This document shows, piece by piece, positions 8,918 through 15,962 of a stretch of DNA of 64,000 nt (position 1 is the first letter of the stretch; every line of letters begins with the position of its first letter). The stretch is taken from NCBI RefSeq assembly GCF_042646065.1, contig NZ_JBHRTA010000022.1:1-64000 (forward strand). The letters run 5' to 3'. The DNA is from Parapedobacter deserti. GTDB taxonomy: Bacteria > Bacteroidota > Bacteroidia > Sphingobacteriales > Sphingobacteriaceae. The notes beneath the pieces are model-generated. The model ran no database searches. It had not been told where the DNA came from and was given only the letters and a program-made list of their open reading frames with translations. The position numbers and the translations under genes are program-made.

Positions 8918-10526
8918 ACTGGTCACGGATAACCCCGAACTTCTGCTGTACACCGAAGGTACATTCCATGTGACGGTACTGGGCGGCATCAAGCTGACGG
9001 GGCTTGACCGCCTGCGCGTGACGCTTAAGATCACGCTGACGGGCAAAACGGAGAAAACGTACCGGCATAACCTTGACCTGTATAACGGCATCCAGTGCGG
9101 GCAACTGGTGGAACGTACGGCAGAGGTATTGGACCGCACGGAATCAGAGGTTACGGCACTGATCGGCAACCTGGCCACCGCGCTTGAAAACTACCGCAGT
9201 GAGCGGCTGGAGGAGATGAAGCCCAAGCAGGCAGAAAAGAAAGAGCTGACCGAAAGCGAGCGCAAAGAGGCCTTGAAGTTCCTGAAATCCAGCAACCTTA
9301 TCCAAAAGACCAAAGAAGCGATAGCAGCCAGTGGGGTGATCGGTGAGGAAACCAATGCGCTGATCGCCTACCTGACCTATACCAGTAGAAAACGCCACGT
9401 TCCATTGCACCTGATGTGCCTGGGTGCGAGCGGTACGGGCAAGACTTGGCTGCAGGAAAAGGTGAGCGAACTGATGCCGGAGGAGGACAAGCTGGAGATC
9501 ACGACTTTGTCGAGCAATGCCTTCTACTACTTCGGCCGTGAGGAGCTCAAGCACAAGCTGCTGCTGATCGAAGACCTTGACGGAGCGGAATCGGTGCTTT
9601 ACCCGCTGCGCGAACTGCAGAGCAAGCGGCGTATATCCAAGACGGTGACATTGAAGGACAACAAGGGCAACCTAAAAACGGTGACGCTGAACGTAGAAGG
9701 TCCGGTATGCGTATCGGGCTGTACGACGCGGGAAAAATTGTACGAGGACAATGCCAACCGCTGTATACTGCTCTACATGGACGGCAGCAGCGAGCAGGAT
9801 AATAAGATCATGGACTACCAGCGCAGGCTGAGCGCCGGGCTGGTGGATGAAGCCGCACAGCAGAAAATAAAGCATACGATAAAGAACGTGCAGCGGATGT
9901 TAAGGCCGGTCAGCGTGCGCAATCCGTACGCCACCTACCTGCAGTTGCCTGAGGCCGTTTTCAAGCCCAGGCGTACGATGCTGCTGCTTTTATTGTTTAC
10001 CGAAACGGTGACATACTACCACCAGTACCAGCGGCAGCTGCAAACGGACGAGGCCACGGGCGAGCAGTACATCGAGAGTACGCCGGAAGATATCGAAACG
10101 GCCTTTACATTGCTGGAGACCACGCTATTGAAAAAGAGCGACGAGCTGAGCGATGCGTGCCGGGGCTTCTTTGAAAAGCTGAAAGCGTACCTCAAGGAAC
10201 TGGACACCGACACCTTTCATAGCCGGGATGTGCGCACCTCGCTGCGCATCCATCCGAGCAACCTGAAACGCTATCTTAACGAGCTTGACCGTATGGGGCA
10301 TATCCGTATCGTCAAGGGCAACCGCTACAGAGGTTTTGAATATAAAGTGCAGCAATGGCAGGACATGGAGGATCTGGAAGGCAGCACGCGTACATTGATC
10401 GAGGGTGTACTGGAGCAGGTCAGATCGCTTTCAGTGGACCGTAGTCCATCAGTGGACCAACCGGCAAATGGACCACTCAACGTGCAGAAAACCAGCGGGA
10501 AAGGAGCAGTGGTCCATGGCAGGTGA
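8910..10526 (+). CDS. P-loop ATPase of a recombinase-type mobile element
   Basis: This is a 538-residue protein. A Walker A motif GASGTGKT lies at residues 172-179 and an acidic strand LLLIEDLDG follows as probable Walker B, so it is a P-loop NTPase. The N-terminal ~90 residues (LLLYTEGTFHVTVLGGIKL) resemble the region that follows the primase domain in Bacteroidota CHC2/toprim primases, but no zinc finger or toprim is present. The C-terminus (about 420-490: FHSRDVRTSLRIHPSNLKRYLNELDRMG, split here by rough position) looks like a winged helix. It probably handles DNA for the element (helicase/initiator-like). It is coupled to symE upstream and overlaps the recombinase start downstream by 11 bp. 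Confidence 0.6.
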   Translation: MGRLVTDNPELLLYTEGTFHVTVLGGIKLTGLDRLRVTLKITLTGKTEKTYRHNLDLYNGIQCGQLVERTAEVLDRTESEVTALIGNLATALENYRSERLEEMKPKQAEKKELTESERKEALKFLKSSNLIQKTKEAIAASGVIGEETNALIAYLTYTSRKRHVPLHLMCLGASGTGKTWLQEKVSELMPEEDKLEITTLSSNAFYYFGREELKHKLLLIEDLDGAESVLYPLRELQSKRRISKTVTLKDNKGNLKTVTLNVEGPVCVSGCTTREKLYEDNANRCILLYMDGSSEQDNKIMDYQRRLSAGLVDEAAQQKIKHTIKNVQRMLRPVSVRNPYATYLQLPEAVFKPRRTMLLLLLFTETVTYYHQYQRQLQTDEATGEQYIESTPEDIETAFTLLETTLLKKSDELSDACRGFFEKLKAYLKELDTDTFHSRDVRTSLRIHPSNLKRYLNELDRMGHIRIVKGNRYRGFEYKVQQWQDMEDLEGSTRTLIEGVLEQVRSLSVDRSPSVDQPANGPLNVQKTSGKGAVVHGR

Positions 10527-11433
10527 AAAATACAAGGCAACGGACTTTTACAGACAGCTGGATCCGCTGTACAAAAGACTGGTGGCGGGCTTTGCTGACT
10601 GGCAGCGGATACTGAACTACGAGAAGAGCAGCCAGAGGGATATGCCCAAGATGATAGCGGAGTTCCTAAGCTACATGCAAAATAACGGTATCACCGATCC
10701 ATCCCATATAACAGAAGGCCACCTACAGAACTATTACAGCTACCTCGAACAAAGACCCAATAAACTAAGGGGCGGCTCGATATCAAAGAACTACATCCGC
10801 AAGCACCTGCAGGCGATCAGGCGGTTTGCCCGCTACCTCGGCGAGAGCGGCCACGGAAGCTTTGTGGTAAACATCAAGCTGACGGGCAGGAGCAGCAACG
10901 TCAAGGATATCCTGTTGCCCATCGAGATCAGCGAACTTTACGAGCATACCACGGACGACCCGCTGGGCTACCGGGACCGTGCGATGCTGGCACTGTACTA
11001 CGGATGTGGCCTGCGCAAACAGGAGGGGCTATCGCTGGACGTAGAGGACGTACAGCTGGAAAAGGAACTTCTGCTGGTCAGAAAGGGCAAGGGGTATAAA
11101 GCCCGTTACATCCCGCTAAGTAAGCAGAACCTAAAATACCTATCGGACTACCTGCTGTACGGCCGTCCGTACCTGAACCCGGGCAAAAACGAAAAGGCCT
11201 TCCTGCTGGGTGTCACCGGCAAACGCTATACCGATGCGTTCGGGCGGATCCAGCTACTCCGTCACCGTGCCGGTATAGCCAGACCGATCGGCGTGCACAC
11301 CCTGCGCCATAGCATTGCGACCCATCTGCTACAGTCCGGTATGCAACTGGAACATATCCAGCGGTTCCTTGGCCACAGCAGCCTTGAATCCACGCAGATC
11401 TACACGCATATCGTAGCGGAAAGTCAGAAATAA
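10516..11433 (+). CDS. Tyrosine recombinase, catalytically complete
   Basis: This 305-residue protein is read from ATG 10516, which has AAGGAG about 10 bp upstream. An in-frame ATG at 10405 would add 37 residues inside the ATPase gene and is less likely. An N-terminal SAM-like core-binding domain (about 30-110) precedes the catalytic domain: Arg167 (GCGLRKQEG), His261-x-x-Arg264 (HTLRHS), LGHSS, and the nucleophile Tyr296 (IYTH). It cuts and rejoins DNA through a 3'-phosphotyrosine link. It works next to a degenerate paralogue (11446-12309), suggesting a heteromeric recombinase. Confidence 0.9.
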   Translation: MAGEKYKATDFYRQLDPLYKRLVAGFADWQRILNYEKSSQRDMPKMIAEFLSYMQNNGITDPSHITEGHLQNYYSYLEQRPNKLRGGSISKNYIRKHLQAIRRFARYLGESGHGSFVVNIKLTGRSSNVKDILLPIEISELYEHTTDDPLGYRDRAMLALYYGCGLRKQEGLSLDVEDVQLEKELLLVRKGKGYKARYIPLSKQNLKYLSDYLLYGRPYLNPGKNEKAFLLGVTGKRYTDAFGRIQLLRHRAGIARPIGVHTLRHSIATHLLQSGMQLEHIQRFLGHSSLESTQIYTHIVAESQK

Positions 11434-11445
11434 AAGATCAACAAC

Positions 11446-12309
11446 ATGGAAAACGGGTTCGGAGCATACCTAAAGAGCGAAAAGCTAAAGGATACCACCA
11501 TAGAGCAGCACGTGCGGCAGGTCCGCTACTTCCTCTGCTGGCTGGCGGACAGCTACCTGCTGTTGGCCGAAGTCGGCCAGCCCGAAATACTCCGCTATAT
11601 CGATTGCCTTTGGAGCGAAGGGCGTACGGCCGGTCAGATCAACCGAGCGCTGCTGTCGCTGCGCTACTGGTTTGGCTACCTGAACAAAACGGGCTCTGTA
11701 CAGGGTAATCCGGCATCGGGCCTGCGGGTCAAGGGGGCGGTAAGGAGTATCCCTACGGGCTTGTTGGAAAAAAATGAACTTGACCATCTTTACGATAGCT
11801 ATACCGCAAAAGACGATCGTACCCACCGTAACAAAACAATACTGGGGCTATTGGTCTATCAGGCATTGACACTGGAGGAACTGGAAACCCTGCGGCCTGA
11901 AAACCTAAAACTACGTGAGGGCAAGATCACCATACCCGAAACGACCAACAATGCCGGCCGTACCCTCGATCTGAAACCCTTTCAGATCCTCGACCTGCAG
12001 GAATACCTACTGGTGATCCGTCCGAGGATACAGCAAAGATCAGAAAGATTGTTCACAGGCCGTAATGACCTTGAAGACCTCAAGAACACGTTATTGCACC
12101 TATGCCACGCCCTTAGAAGGATCAATCCCAAGGTCAAGCACGCTACACAGATCCGGCAGAGCGTGATCACCGAATGGCTGAAGGAGAAGGGACTTCGTCA
12201 GGTGCAGTATATGGCCGGCCACCGCTATGTGAGCAGCACCGAACGCTACCTGACCACCAACCTTGAAGACCTACGGGATGCATTGAACAAACATCACCCT
12301 TTGAAATAA
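11446..12309 (+). CDS. Degenerate tyrosine recombinase, partner of upstream integrase
   Basis: This 287-residue protein has the same two-domain layout as the gene 12 bp upstream. Its N-terminal core-binding domain is intact. In the catalytic domain, Arg I is replaced by Thr142 (QALTLEE where active enzymes have GLR..E) and the first His of HxxR by Thr234 (TQIRQS, with Arg237 kept). GHRY and Tyr268 (ERYLTT) remain. It probably cannot cleave alone and may act as a structural or regulatory partner, as in multi-recombinase elements such as Tn554 and RIT elements. That is inference from residues and gene order. Confidence 0.8.
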   Translation: MENGFGAYLKSEKLKDTTIEQHVRQVRYFLCWLADSYLLLAEVGQPEILRYIDCLWSEGRTAGQINRALLSLRYWFGYLNKTGSVQGNPASGLRVKGAVRSIPTGLLEKNELDHLYDSYTAKDDRTHRNKTILGLLVYQALTLEELETLRPENLKLREGKITIPETTNNAGRTLDLKPFQILDLQEYLLVIRPRIQQRSERLFTGRNDLEDLKNTLLHLCHALRRINPKVKHATQIRQSVITEWLKEKGLRQVQYMAGHRYVSSTERYLTTNLEDLRDALNKHHPLK

Positions 12310-12475
12310 ATAATCCCACCGCACGGCTGACCCTTCTGCACCGTGGCGGCGGAAACCCTTCACCGTCCAACCTGACGGCACATTGTTGCCTTTCCCCCGC
12401 TAAACCACCCTCACGGCACCAAAGAGCCGTCGCAAAGTCCAGTTCCACCGCCCCGGATGCCCAAAGCTAAGTAAC

Positions 12476-12512
12476 ATAATGGGTCATTATAGGCCTGAAG
12501 GCAGCTATAATG
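12476..12512. repeat. Nested inverted repeats, candidate recombinase core site
   Basis: ATAATG (12476-12481), GGT, CATTAT (12485-12490) is one perfect palindrome. The right half overlaps a second: CATTATAG (12485-12492), 12 bp, CTATAATG (12505-12512), whose interior contains GCCT-GA-AGGC. Tyrosine recombinases bind such inverted arms around a short crossover region. It lies 166 bp after the second recombinase gene. The role is inferred. Confidence 0.4.
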
Positions 12513-12600
12513 CCGTTATATTAAATAGCCCCACGGCGTACGCTCATTTGCACACCTCCCTCCGGTCAGGCAGTGTGCCGGCCTGCGGCAGCATAGCCTG

Positions 12601-12648
12601 CCCCGCTCTGCGGGGCACTTGTATATTGGGGAATCTTCCATTCCCCAA
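12601..12648. repeat. Two strong stem-loops in tandem
   Basis: CCCCGC/GCGGGG with a 3-nt loop and TTGGGGAAT/ATTCCCCAA with a 5-nt loop, 10 bp apart. Neither is followed by a T run, so ordinary terminators are unlikely. Confidence 0.55.
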
Positions 12649-12933
12649 ACCCCTTGGGACCCTTCAGGCGCCGGAATATGCCCCACGAGGCCACCGCACA
12701 TACCGAAGCCCATTCCGTCACCGGAAGGTTTGCCTTCCTGCGCCCGATGTCGTCAGGGGTTCGGGGAGATCATCTGTTAGGCCACCAGGAGCAGTAGAAG
12801 GACGGCCTGTCAAGGGAACGTGGAATAAAGCGGAGTGAAACGAGCATTTATGCCGCGAAAGCCCTTTACCGGCCGGATCCTTCGGAGGCTACCTTTGCTG
12901 TAACAGACGATCAACCAAACCATAAAATACCGC

Positions 12934-12963
12934 TTGCACAATCCGCTGAAAACATTATCTTTG
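12934..12963 (+). promoter_or_regulatory. Bacteroidota-type promoter upstream of the headless RHS tip
   Basis: TTG (12934-12936), 19 nt, TATCTTTG (12956-12963). It lies at the right edge of the recombinase element and reads outwards into the RHS tip at 13073. Confidence 0.5.
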
Positions 12964-13072
12964 GGTTGGAAAAGTTCTTTGAGAAAACCGATCTGGGAGT
13001 GCCAGCGAGTTCGAGAAACAGCGGAAAAGTTGCGGAAGACAGTACGATTACGGCGCTAGGTTCTATGACCCG

Positions 13073-13762
13073 GTGATAGGCAGGTGGGGCACCATCGACC
13101 CGAAGGCCGAACTGGGCAGGCGATGGTCACCTTATGCCTATGCGTTTGACAACCCGATGCGGTTCATTGACCCGGACGGGCAATGGCCCTGGCCTGCAAG
13201 CTATAACCCTTTTGCCCGTGTGCAAGCGGTTTACAACCGGTTTTTTGGTGATGTAAGAACTACGACCGATAACACTACGGCAGCCGTTGTGCAGACAACC
13301 AAGGAAACAGGTCAGGCTATTCAGCAATGGACGGTTGAAAACAAACAAGGCCTTCTTGCCTCGGCGGAAGCCATGCAGGTTGTTGGGGATAATACGGCAA
13401 CAGCAGGAGCAGCTATGGCGGTAGTCGGAGCACCGGTGGCTGGTGTAGGTGCTGCTCCCGGGGCTATAGTTGCCACAGCAGGCAAATTAACATCTGTAAC
13501 TGGATTAGTATTGGAAGTAGGTGTAGAGTTGATTGCTGGGAGTGAGAAAAATGCAGCAATCACTGCTGGTAACGAGGTGGTACATGAGGTCGTAGAGCGC
13601 ATTGGTTCAAAAGCAGTAGACAAAATATCTCCGGTTCCAGTGCAAGGTCTTTCAAAAGAGATTCAAAGTGCAACGAAACACCTTATGAGTATCATACAAG
13701 GAACGGCGAAAAAAGAAACAGATAACTTTGTGGAAAGGTTAAAAGAAGAAGAGAAAAAATAG
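13073..13762 (+). CDS. Headless RHS core/tip cassette (displaced toxin tip)
   Basis: The frame is open from 12983 (in-frame TGA at 12980) and similarity to the RHS core begins near 13010: QYDYGARFYDP, VIGRWGTIDP, YAYAFDNPMRFIDPDG. The first possible start is GTG 13073, inside the core, so the product (229 residues) is almost all tip. The tip has an Ala/Gly/Val-rich hydrophobic stretch (about residues 95-165) and a charged C-terminus ending EEEKK, consistent with a membrane-acting effector. There is no signal peptide or cage, so it cannot be secreted as such. It is best read as a stored or orphan tip that could recombine into the full RHS gene (inference). Two small membrane proteins follow at once. 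Confidence 0.7.
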   Translation: MIGRWGTIDPKAELGRRWSPYAYAFDNPMRFIDPDGQWPWPASYNPFARVQAVYNRFFGDVRTTTDNTTAAVVQTTKETGQAIQQWTVENKQGLLASAEAMQVVGDNTATAGAAMAVVGAPVAGVGAAPGAIVATAGKLTSVTGLVLEVGVELIAGSEKNAAITAGNEVVHEVVERIGSKAVDKISPVPVQGLSKEIQSATKHLMSIIQGTAKKETDNFVERLKEEEKK

Positions 13763-13766
13763 ATGT

Positions 13767-13973
13767 ATGGATTATAAGCGCTTTTTTATAGGGTTGGTTT
13801 TTCTATTAGCAGGATACTTGGTGTATCGATACCTTATTAAAGGCCAGCCACCGGCCTCCGCCGAAACAAACTGGGAAGGTCCGACACCGGCAAACTATGT
13901 TGGTCTTTGGGGTGGTGTGATTATGTGTCTGATGTGCGGGATAGTGTTTATTCTTAGATCGTTACCTATATAA
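13767..13973 (+). CDS. Small two-helix membrane protein, candidate immunity protein
   Basis: This 68-residue protein starts 4 bp after the RHS-tip stop. It has two membrane helices (about 7-24 and 45-65) joined by a polar Pro-rich loop. No family was recognised. Position and topology suggest immunity to the preceding tip. Confidence 0.6.
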   Translation: MDYKRFFIGLVFLLAGYLVYRYLIKGQPPASAETNWEGPTPANYVGLWGGVIMCLMCGIVFILRSLPI

Positions 13974-13984
13974 AATTTGGTGTC

Positions 13985-14158
13985 ATGGATAACGGCTTTT
14001 TGATGATACTCTCATCGTTGGCAATTGTTGCTTTGGGGATTATGGCAAAATACTCTTCCGGGGAGGACGGTTGGAAGCCTTTGAAAAAATATTGGTTGTT
14101 CTTTGTCCTGCTTGCCTTGATTTCATTGGCTATCGGAATATACAGATCCATGGTGTAA
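13985..14158 (+). CDS. Second small two-helix membrane protein of the RHS-tip cassette
   Basis: This 57-residue protein runs from ATG 13985 to TAA 14156-14158. It has helices at about 5-22 and 36-55 with a charged middle (SSGEDGWKPLKK). It resembles the preceding gene in size and topology and ends just before a terminator, so the two probably form an immunity pair. No named family was recognised. Confidence 0.55.
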   Translation: MDNGFLMILSSLAIVALGIMAKYSSGEDGWKPLKKYWLFFVLLALISLAIGIYRSMV

Positions 14159-14190
14159 AGCTATGGGAGCATTCCATTGATATTATTTGC

Positions 14191-14216
14191 AGCCCGGCCA
14201 TCGCGCCGGGCTTTTT
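14191..14216. terminator. Hairpin terminator of the second RHS-tip cassette
   Basis: AGCCCGG (14191-14197) pairs with CCGGGCT (14206-14212), followed by a T run. It lies between the membrane-protein pair and a convergent XRE gene, as at 8224-8252. Confidence 0.8.
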
Positions 14217-14218
14217 CG

Positions 14219-14521
14219 TTACTGTGCGTATGCCTTCCTTGCCTTGAAGTCTCGTATGAGCGCATCGATGACAAGGAATACCTGCTTCCTGTCCTCTTCC
14301 GGCATGACGGTGATATCCCTTATCCTGCCGAGCGCGGCATTGTCCAGCTCGGTGTCGGTCTTGCCGGAGAGGTAGTCGAGCGACACGCCGAGTGCATCGG
14401 CGAGCCTTGATGCGACCTCGACGGATGGCGTCACCTCGTCGCGTTCGTAGCGTCCGATGATATCGCCGGAGGTTCCCACTTCCTTGCCCAGATCGCCCTG
14501 CGACAGCTTCTTTGACGCCAA
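14219..14521 (-). pseudogene. XRE-family regulator lacking its N-terminal residues
   Basis: The protein (100 codons from a TTG) reads ASKKLSQGDLGKEVGTS, GDIIGRYERDEVTPS, ADALGVSLDYLSGK and ends IRDFKARKAYAQ, the common Bacteroidota XRE type of about 110 residues. The first ~10-15 residues (the start and first helix) are missing. Exactly there (14518-14521) the DNA switches to an RHS-tip fragment on the other strand. The only start is a TTG at the junction. It is probably a gene broken by recombination, though a shortened product is possible. Confidence 0.7.
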
Positions 14522-14663
14522 TGGTATGTACCGTGTAGACGCAAATGGGAATATTACTATTGATGATCCTGATGAGATTTCCAGTTTTATGAGCTATATG
14601 AACAGCAATAGTAACGTATCAATGTCCGATATGTCGAATCATGCAATCAGTGCGGGAAATAGC
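14518..14663 (+). pseudogene. Relic of a third RHS tip
   Basis: The translation reads NGMYRVDANGNITIDDPDEI, then SSFMSYMNSNS, then MSDMSNHAISAGNS. It matches the first ~48 tip residues of the RHS protein at 6901-7045 (NGMYRVD..., DMSNHIISAGNG) with many silent DNA differences, so it is an old or independently acquired copy. It starts at the DPN/G core-tip boundary and stops abruptly at 14663, where an XRE fragment on the other strand begins. Confidence 0.8.
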
Positions 14664-14702
14664 CAGCTTGGATGCCACTTCCACGGAAGGCGTAACCTCG
14701 TC
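14664..14702 (-). pseudogene. 13-codon relic of an XRE regulator
   Basis: The reverse strand reads DEVTPSVEVASKL, matching DEVTPSVEVASRL of the XRE gene at 14219-14521. It joins directly to the RHS-tip relic, so a deletion removed the rest of this tip, its immunity gene and most of its XRE gene. Confidence 0.75.
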
Positions 14703-14837
14703 ACTGAGACTGGTTGAATTTCTGGACAAATATAGCCCTCTAACTAAACATAGTGTTTTAACATTTATAAAGAGCACTTCCCAAAACGAGCATTAGATTT
14801 CAAACAAATGTACAGGTGTCTGAAGGTCACTTAGCCA

Positions 14838-14870
14838 AACCCAGCCGTTTCGATTGCGCCGGGTTTTTTT
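14838..14870. terminator. Hairpin terminator of a lost fourth cassette
   Basis: AACCCAGC (14838-14845) pairs, with one mismatch, with GCCGGGTT (14858-14865), followed by TTTTT. It sits immediately before an XRE C-terminal relic, the same order as in the two larger cassettes. Confidence 0.65.
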
Positions 14871-14873
14871 GCA

Positions 14874-14918
14874 TTACTTGAGTATCGCCTGCATCTTGCC
14901 GTTTGCGAGGAACGCTTT
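14874..14918 (-). pseudogene. C-terminal relic of an XRE regulator
   Basis: The reverse strand reads KAFLANGKMQAILK then stop, matching the end of the XRE protein at 8251-8583 (DAFLAKNKMQAILK). The DNA is near-identical over about 40 bp. It marks the remains of another cassette. Confidence 0.8.
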
Positions 14919-14940
14919 GTGCTGAAAATGTAAAAATTCC

Positions 14941-14971
14941 TTGTAATAATAGCATGTACCGCTTAACTTTA
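14941..14971 (+). promoter_or_regulatory. Probable promoter of the pseudopilin operon
   Basis: TTG at 14941-14943, 20 nt, TAACTTTA at 14964-14971 (one mismatch to TAnnTTTG), 24 bp before the pilin ATG. Confidence 0.45.
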
Positions 14972-14994
14972 CGCTATCATGCGATAATTAGCAT

Positions 14995-15435
14995 ATGAAA
15001 ATCAATAATGTTATGAAAAGACCGAAACCCCATCTGTTGCGCCGGAGATTGAAAGCGTTTTCCCTTACTGAGGTACTAGTCGTATTAGTAATCATTGGGA
15101 TTATTATCCTGCTGGCATTGCCGAATCTGATGCCGCTTATTACCAAAGCTAAAAGCACTGAAGCAAAAGGGCAGTTGCAGCATGTGTACACCCTACAGAA
15201 AAACCAGTTTTATGAGCGTTCAACCTATAGCGCCGAGCTGTCCGATATCGGGTTCGAACAGGAAAGGTTGGTGACTGACGGCGGTCAGGCCAACTATCGA
15301 ATTGAAATGGTACAGGCGGGTACGAGTGACTTCGTGGCGCGCGCCACGGCCGTTGTCGACTTCAATGGCAATGGGGTCTTCAATGTTTGGGAAATCGACC
15401 AAGACAAAAACCTTCGCGAGGTGACAAAAGATTGA
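14995..15435 (+). CDS. Type II secretion / type IV pilus major pseudopilin (GspG-like)
   Basis: This 146-residue protein has a basic leader (MKRPKPHLLRRRLKA) followed by FSLTEVLVVLVIIGIIILLA, the class III prepilin signal with Glu at +5. Cleavage would fall after Ala rather than the usual Gly. A soluble domain follows with FNGNGVFNVWEIDQD, an acidic loop like the calcium-binding loop of GspG. It is the first gene of a run with prepilin peptidase (4 bp later) and GspE, so it is the likely main fibre subunit. An alternative start is ATG 15013. Confidence 0.85.
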   Translation: MKINNVMKRPKPHLLRRRLKAFSLTEVLVVLVIIGIIILLALPNLMPLITKAKSTEAKGQLQHVYTLQKNQFYERSTYSAELSDIGFEQERLVTDGGQANYRIEMVQAGTSDFVARATAVVDFNGNGVFNVWEIDQDKNLREVTKD

Positions 15436-15439
15436 TACT

Positions 15440-15946
15440 ATGCTATTGTGGGCAATAGTGATTGTGGTGCTTGCGGCTGTAGTTTGGCAGGATTTCAAGA
15501 ACAGAGCGGTATACGTTTGGATATTTCCATTGCTTGCCGGATTAGCCGTGATACAATCGGTCATGCTTGGCGTTTTTTCGCTCGCCGCTACGGCCGCAAA
15601 TTTAGCCATCATCGTGCTGCAGCTTTGCCTACTGAACCTACTGATGTATACCCGAACAAAAAAATGGCTGATGCACGGTGAACAATGGATAGGCTGGGGA
15701 GATATTGCTTTTTTCGCAGTATTGGCCTGCTGTTTCTCGACGGTCAACTTCGTGATTTTCCATGTGCTCAGCTTGCTAATTATCCTCGTAGGTGCATTGG
15801 TGGCAATGGCCTTTGGCCGATTTTCCGTGCATATCCCGCTGGCGGGCGGACAGGCGGCGCTGCTGGGGTTGTTACTGCTTGCTGATTACGGGCAGTGGGG
15901 CAGGCGGTTGTATATAGATCTTGATATGCTGGGGTTTGTCCAATAG
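15440..15946 (+). CDS. Prepilin peptidase (A24 family, short form)
   Basis: This 168-residue integral membrane protein carries both aspartate motifs of A24 aspartic peptidases: QDFKNR near residue 18 and GWGD near residue 90. It lacks the N-terminal cytosolic methyltransferase domain and zinc motif of full PilD/GspO, so it is the short form. It should cleave the leaders of the pseudopilins encoded on both sides. Position inside the GspG-GspE operon supports the call. Confidence 0.85.
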   Translation: MLLWAIVIVVLAAVVWQDFKNRAVYVWIFPLLAGLAVIQSVMLGVFSLAATAANLAIIVLQLCLLNLLMYTRTKKWLMHGEQWIGWGDIAFFAVLACCFSTVNFVIFHVLSLLIILVGALVAMAFGRFSVHIPLAGGQAALLGLLLLADYGQWGRRLYIDLDMLGFVQ

Positions 15947-15962
15947 AAAATTATTATCCGAA

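Larger units (their letters stand above)
12310..12933. other. GC-rich non-coding end of recombinase element
   Basis: No convincing gene was seen; open frames here lack recognisable features. It contains the palindrome cluster at 12476-12512 and two perfect hairpins: CCCCGC-TCT-GCGGGG (12601-12615) and TTGGGGAAT-CTTCC-ATTCCCCAA (12626-12648). Its high GC and dense hairpins contrast with the flanking RHS cassettes. It could hold the recombination site or a transfer/replication origin of the element; I cannot tell which. Confidence 0.45.

Noticed and set aside
10405..10515. Upstream ATG extension of the first recombinase
   Set aside because: The extra 37 residues lie within the ATPase frame and are unlike recombinase N-termini; ATG 10516 has an AAGGAG upstream.
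12601..12648. Transfer origin (oriT) of an integrative element
   Set aside because: The hairpins resemble such sites, but no relaxase or transfer gene is in the window, so I do not name it so.
12479..12838. 119-codon open frame in the GC-rich gap
   Set aside because: It crosses the palindrome cluster and two hairpins and has no recognisable protein features; antisense frames are equally long.
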